Positions 60,906 to 64,000 of a DNA stretch of 64,000 bases are shown one piece after another. The notes below the pieces were generated by a model that worked only from the letters and a program-made list of their open reading frames with translations, had not been told where the DNA came from and made no database searches. Location of the stretch: positions 256,024-320,023 of the forward strand of contig JBBKWF010000004.1 of the NCBI GenBank assembly GCA_037968815.1, given 5' to 3'. This DNA comes from Pseudopedobacter sp037968815. GTDB taxonomy: Bacteria; Bacteroidota; Bacteroidia; Sphingobacteriales; Sphingobacteriaceae. A program made the position numbers and the translations under genes. Within the stretch, counting starts at the first letter, position 1; each line of letters starts with the position of its first letter.

Positions 60906-61139
60906 TTAAATAGATCCTTTTAATATGAATCTGCTGATAGCTTCGGTTATCCCGATTTTGTTTATTGTTTTGATTGCAGATGTTGAAACTTTTAAAGTTA
61001 TCCAACGATCCTCATCAGGAAGGTAAAAACGCTTCATCTGTAAGTTTGGGTAAAACTTACGTTTTGTTTTAGCGTTAGAGTGTGATACTCTATTACCCAC
61101 CATTGTTTTCTTTCCTGTTAAATCACAAATTCTTGACAT
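60906..61139 (-). CDS. rpmB: 50S ribosomal protein bL28
   Basis: A 77-residue ribosomal protein. The opening MSRICDLTGKKTMVGNRVSH and the middle KTKRKFYPNLQMKRFYL are standard. It leads the rpmB-rpmG-DUF4295-ftsY-(GxxExxY)-rimO cluster on the minus strand. Confidence 0.97.
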   Translation of the reverse strand: MSRICDLTGKKTMVGNRVSHSNAKTKRKFYPNLQMKRFYLPDEDRWITLKVSTSAIKTINKIGITEAISRFILKGSI

Positions 61140-61579
61140 GACTGTATATGTTGTGTTTCCTATTTCCTAATAAACCTCAGTTTTACAAAGAGTTTGCAAA
61201 TATCACAAAATTCTTTCGTAATCACAACAGTAGTTTAAAAAAGTTTTTAAATATTATTTTCTGTCATTTATTTGTGTGTTTGCTCGCTCTCAGGGATGTT
61301 TTGTTTAAGGCGAGGCTATTATTACTTGTCAACTTCAACACAAGTGAAGTTTCTTTTTTGCGTCATATTCAACAACTCCGACAAAAAAACGAGAGGTCAA
61401 GGCTTTTTTATTTAAAAACGTATAATTATGGGAGAGTACTTTTAAAGGGTAAAGCTTAGAAACTTAGTGACCTTGTATTTTGTTGCGTTATCGCCAAAAC
61501 CATGTCAATATGCAACATTAATCACATTTTCAATTTAATTTTTATAATTTCGTATGCATTAACCAATTACACCAAATTC
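61140..61579. other. Divergent region between rpmB and acs
   Basis: About 440 bases that should hold promoters for both genes. No TAnnTTTG octamer stands out next to either start. A short hairpin AACTTCA/TGAAGTT (61331-61351) followed by a T tract looks like a plus-strand terminator with no gene before it. The only long frame (plus strand, 61148-61459) is low-complexity and hydrophobic/basic and is probably not coding. Confidence 0.5.
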
Positions 61580-63487
61580 ATGAGTTTTAAGATTTCCTCG
61601 TTCGACGAGTATAAAAAAGCGTATCAAAAAAGTGTGGAGCAACCAGAAGCTTTTTGGGCTGATATTGCAGAAAATTTTCAGTGGAAAAAGAAGTGGGATA
61701 AAGTTTTAGACTGGAACTTTAAAGAGCCCAAAATAGAATGGTTTAAAGGAGCCAAACTAAATATCACAGAAAACTGTTTAGATAGACATTTAGCAGAACG
61801 TGGTGATCAACCAGCTTTGATATGGGAAGCAAACGATCCTAATGAGCATCATCGTATATTAACATATAAGCAATTACATGAAAAAGTTTGTTTGTTTGGG
61901 AATGTCTTAAAAAATAATGGCGTTAAAAAAGGGGATAGGGTGTGTATTTATATGCCAATGATTCCTGAATTGGCCATTGCAGTATTAGCATGTGCTCGTA
62001 TTGGAGCAATCCACTCCGTAGTTTTTGGAGGTTTTTCTGCACAGTCTATCGCCGATAGAATAAATGATGCTCAATGCGAAATGGTCATCACCGCAGATGG
62101 TGGTTTTAGAGGAGTTAAAGATATCCCATTAAAAAATGTGATTGATGACGCTTTGGTGCAGTGTCCTTCTGTGAAAACAGTGATTGTTTTTACCAGAACA
62201 AGAACACCTATATCAATGATTAAAGGCCGCGATAAATGGTGGCAAGATGAAATTCATAAAGTAGAAACTTTAGGTTTGTTAAATTGTGAGCCAGAGGTAA
62301 TGGACGCCGAAGATGAACTCTTTGTTCTTTATACTTCGGGTTCTACCGGAAAACCAAAAGGTGTGGTGCATACTACTGCGGGTTATATGGTTTATACCGG
62401 TTATACTTTTCAAAACGTTTTTCAATACGAGCCAGGAGACGTTTACTTCTGTACGGCAGATATCGGTTGGATTACAGGGCATTCCTATATTATTTACGGA
62501 CCGCTATCACAAGGAGCTACCACTTTAATGTTTGAAGGTGTGCCTACTTACCCAGATGCAGGTCGCTTTTGGGATATTGTAGATAAGTTTAAAGTAAATA
62601 CACTTTATACTGCTCCAACTGCAATACGTTCTTTGATGCAGTCTGGTTTAGATTATGTTAAGGATAAAGATTTATCATCATTAAAAGTGCTAGGGTCTGT
62701 AGGTGAGCCAATTAACGAAGAAGCTTGGCATTGGTATAATGACAATATTGGAAAAGGCAACTGTCCTATTGTAGATACTTGGTGGCAAACAGAAAATGGA
62801 GGTATTCTAATTTCTCCTATTGCAAATGTAACACCATTGAAACCTTGTTATGCAACTTTACCTTTGCCAGGAGTTCAGCCGGTGTTGGTTGATGAAAATG
62901 GAAAAGAGATTGAAGGTAACGGGGTGTCAGGAAACCTATGTATCAAATTCCCTTGGCCAGGAATGATTCGTACCACTTATGGTGACCATGAACGTTGTCG
63001 TCAGACTTACTTCTCTACCTACGAGGATATGTACTTTACTGGTGATGGTTGTTTAAGAGATGAGGATGGTTATTACAGAATTACCGGAAGGGTAGATGAT
63101 GTTATGAATGTGTCTGGACATAGAATTGGTACAGCAGAAGTAGAAAATGCAATCAATATGTTTACCGATGTGGTAGAGTCTGCAGTTGTAGGCTACCCTC
63201 ATGAAATTAAAGGTCAGGGAATTTATGCTTATGTAATATTAGATAAGGAGTCAGAGGACCCAGAGTTAACTAAGAAAGATATCGCTATGACGGTAAGCCG
63301 GATTATTGGAGCTATTGCTAGACCGGATAAAATTCAGTTTGTTACAGGCTTGCCAAAAACAAGATCTGGTAAAATTATGAGAAGAATTTTGAGGAAAATA
63401 GCAGAAGGGGATATGGCAAACGTAGGCGATACCTCTACCTTGTTAGATCCTGCTGTGGTGGAAGAAATTATTGAAGGGAAACTTTAA
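61580..63487 (+). CDS. acs: Acetyl-CoA synthetase (AMP-forming)
   Basis: Activates acetate to acetyl-CoA through acetyl-AMP. The 635-residue enzyme has the N-terminal ACAS domain (YKKAYQKSVEQPEAFWADIA), the AMP-binding P-loop YTSGSTGKPKG, VDTWWQTENGG, YFTGDG and the C-terminal catalytic Lys in LPKTRSGKIMRR, whose acetylation usually controls activity. The ATG at 61580 (MSFKISSF) is chosen; one 78 bases upstream would add a hydrophobic stretch not found in the family. Confidence 0.96.
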   Translation: MSFKISSFDEYKKAYQKSVEQPEAFWADIAENFQWKKKWDKVLDWNFKEPKIEWFKGAKLNITENCLDRHLAERGDQPALIWEANDPNEHHRILTYKQLHEKVCLFGNVLKNNGVKKGDRVCIYMPMIPELAIAVLACARIGAIHSVVFGGFSAQSIADRINDAQCEMVITADGGFRGVKDIPLKNVIDDALVQCPSVKTVIVFTRTRTPISMIKGRDKWWQDEIHKVETLGLLNCEPEVMDAEDELFVLYTSGSTGKPKGVVHTTAGYMVYTGYTFQNVFQYEPGDVYFCTADIGWITGHSYIIYGPLSQGATTLMFEGVPTYPDAGRFWDIVDKFKVNTLYTAPTAIRSLMQSGLDYVKDKDLSSLKVLGSVGEPINEEAWHWYNDNIGKGNCPIVDTWWQTENGGILISPIANVTPLKPCYATLPLPGVQPVLVDENGKEIEGNGVSGNLCIKFPWPGMIRTTYGDHERCRQTYFSTYEDMYFTGDGCLRDEDGYYRITGRVDDVMNVSGHRIGTAEVENAINMFTDVVESAVVGYPHEIKGQGIYAYVILDKESEDPELTKKDIAMTVSRIIGAIARPDKIQFVTGLPKTRSGKIMRRILRKIAEGDMANVGDTSTLLDPAVVEEIIEGKL

Positions 63488-63509
63488 AACAGATTTAAGA
63501 TGTTAGAAT

Positions 63510-63545
63510 ATCAAGAGCCAAGATTTGAACGGCTCTTGATTCTTG
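63510..63545 (+). terminator. Terminator of acs
   Basis: Perfect ten-base arms ATCAAGAGCC (63510-63519) and GGCTCTTGAT (63531-63540) with an 11-base loop, then a T/C-rich tract. Confidence 0.8.
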
Positions 63546-63634
63546 CTTCTTTTCGTCTTTCTTCTATTAGACTGGCATGATGCTTGAATTGTTATGAGTA
63601 GTTAATCTATTTATAAAACATTAAAAACAAGATC

Positions 63635-63820
63635 ATGGATAAGTTAGAATTTAAAGGAACATGGAATGAAGTTAAAGGAAAAGCGAAACAAGTTTACGCT
63701 GATTTAACCGACGACGATTTAACATACGAAGAAGGAAAAGCAGATGAAACTGTTGGAAAGTTGCAACAGAAGCTCGGTAAAACCAGAGACGAAGTAGTTG
63801 ACTGGATAAAAGGACTTTAA
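63635..63820 (+). CDS. CsbD family stress protein
   Basis: A 61-residue hydrophilic protein with the CsbD pattern: FKGTWNEVKGKAKQVYADLT, then YEEGKADETVGKLQQKLGKT. CsbD proteins are induced by general stress in other bacteria and have no known enzymatic role. A strong terminator follows; the promoter was not identified. Confidence 0.9.
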   Translation: MDKLEFKGTWNEVKGKAKQVYADLTDDDLTYEEGKADETVGKLQQKLGKTRDEVVDWIKGL

Positions 63821-63831
63821 TAGCTCTTCTA

Positions 63832-63875
63832 AACAAAAAAAGCCTCAGAATTAATTTTTCTGAGGCTTTTTTGTT
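63832..63875 (+). terminator. Strong terminator after the CsbD gene
   Basis: Arms with core GCCTCAGAA (63842-63850) and TTCTGAGGC (63858-63866), extended by an A tract on the left and a T tract on the right, so it works in both directions. It ends eight bases before the IS tip. Confidence 0.9.
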
Positions 63876-63897
63876 GTCTAAACTGTCTCGTCCTGAA

Positions 63898-63924
63898 ATA
63901 ACGTTACACAAACAGTAATGTTAT
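63898..63924 (+). promoter_or_regulatory. Hairpin at the IS tip covering the transposase start
   Basis: ATAACGTTAC (63898-63907) and GTAATGTTAT (63915-63924) form a ten-base stem with one mismatch and a seven-base loop. The right arm includes the first two bases of the transposase ATG, so read-through RNA would hide the start codon. Confidence 0.5.
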
Positions 63925-64000
63925 GAAAGAAGAAACAGAGAATGAGTATGTTAGAAGAAGCTCAAAGGATTACAGCCTATCTTTTAAACTGAAGGTTGTT
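63923..64000 (+). CDS. IS3-family transposase OrfA, N-terminal 26 residues
   Basis: The frame starts MKEETENEYVRRSSKDYSLS and goes on FKLKVV at the window edge. The YVRRxxxDYSxxFKxxVV opening is that of the helix-turn-helix OrfA (transposase_8-like) of IS3-type elements in Bacteroidota. Its length and the presence of orfB cannot be seen. Confidence 0.8.
   Translation, partial: MKEETENEYVRRSSKDYSLSFKLKVV

Larger units (their letters stand above)
63884..64000 (+). mobile_element. Left end of an IS3-family insertion sequence (cut by window edge)
   Basis: The sequence from 63884 begins TGTCTCGTCCTGAAATAACG, which resembles a known type of IS3-family terminal repeat in Bacteroidota, and is followed after 39 bases by the start of a transposase reading frame. 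The right end and target duplication are outside the window. The insertion is just beyond the CsbD terminator. Confidence 0.75.

Noticed and set aside
61148..61459. 103-codon plus-strand frame upstream of acs
   Set aside because: Translation is Phe/Leu/Lys/Arg-rich without domain and it contains a terminator-like hairpin; I treat the region as non-coding.
1..64000. CRISPR arrays, tRNA or rRNA genes
   Set aside because: No regularly spaced repeats and no tRNA-like cloverleaf or rRNA sequence were seen on reading the intergenic regions.

Overview
The window is a low-GC chromosomal stretch of a Bacteroidota bacterium, most likely family Sphingobacteriaceae (Pedobacter-like). The signs are a SusC/SusD pair, many SPII lipoproteins, TAnnTTTG-type promoter elements in place of sigma-70 boxes, almost no Shine-Dalgarno sequences with several TTG/GTG starts, bacillithiol synthesis (BshC), small Bacteroidota proteins (DUF4295, a COX24/AURKAIP1-type basic peptide, DUF3127), and an IS3-type element of a kind common in this phylum. 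Most of the window is densely packed housekeeping and envelope genes. I saw no tRNA, rRNA or CRISPR array.

Layout. 1-6.1 kb: pantothenate genes (end of panC, panD), a flippase-like membrane protein, a CLC channel resembling fluoride exporters, an O-methyltransferase and two tandem glucosaminidase-LysM proteins. 6.1-10.7 kb: a small surface-polysaccharide locus (methyltransferase, Wzx-type flippase, GT2 glycosyltransferase) followed by anmK. 10.7-17.0 kb: a long AT-rich leader and a SusC-SusD-DUF4397 outer-membrane uptake operon. 17.2-22.8 kb: eight tightly coupled genes encoding a complete fatty-acid-type elongation cycle (ketoreductase, dehydratase, ACP, ketosynthase, enoyl reductase) with its own phosphopantetheinyl transferase, an alpha/beta hydrolase and a PlsC-type acyltransferase. 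This is the best candidate for an uncharacterised system here.

22.8-41.6 kb: rRNA methyltransferases, ComM-like ATPase, a lipoprotein MsrA, TetR regulator, a Rieske-fold lipoprotein lacking the histidine ligands, pheS, a PspC/LiaF-like/GYF-RDD envelope operon, an MlaE-MlaF pair without MlaD, aat, murQ, a C-terminal processing protease and der. 42.0-43.4 kb: a small accessory island with an orphan PD-(D/E)XK nuclease-like gene and a MazF-type toxin-antitoxin pair. 43.5-53.0 kb: pgi, sdaA, ssb, mutY, HU, a TPR protein, the 29-residue basic protein, rng, a ComEA-like protein and apt. 53.1-61.1 kb (minus strand): LDH2-type dehydrogenase, CotH kinase lipoprotein, bshC, and the rpmB-rpmG-DUF4295-ftsY-rimO cluster, into which a GxxExxY gene with short flanking repeats appears to have been inserted. 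61.6-64.0 kb: acs, a CsbD stress protein and the left end of an IS3-family element that runs off the window.

How the genes work together. Cell-wall recycling is represented by anmK and murQ (anhMurNAc to MurNAc-6-P to GlcNAc-6-P), with secreted glucosaminidases releasing substrate. Envelope maintenance is covered by the Mla-type importer, the PspC operon and the S41 protease. Translation genes form the rpmB-ftsY block plus rng and the COX24-type peptide. The 17-23 kb operon could make and hand off a dedicated acyl chain to a lipid. No host-range or substrate claim can be proven from sequence alone.
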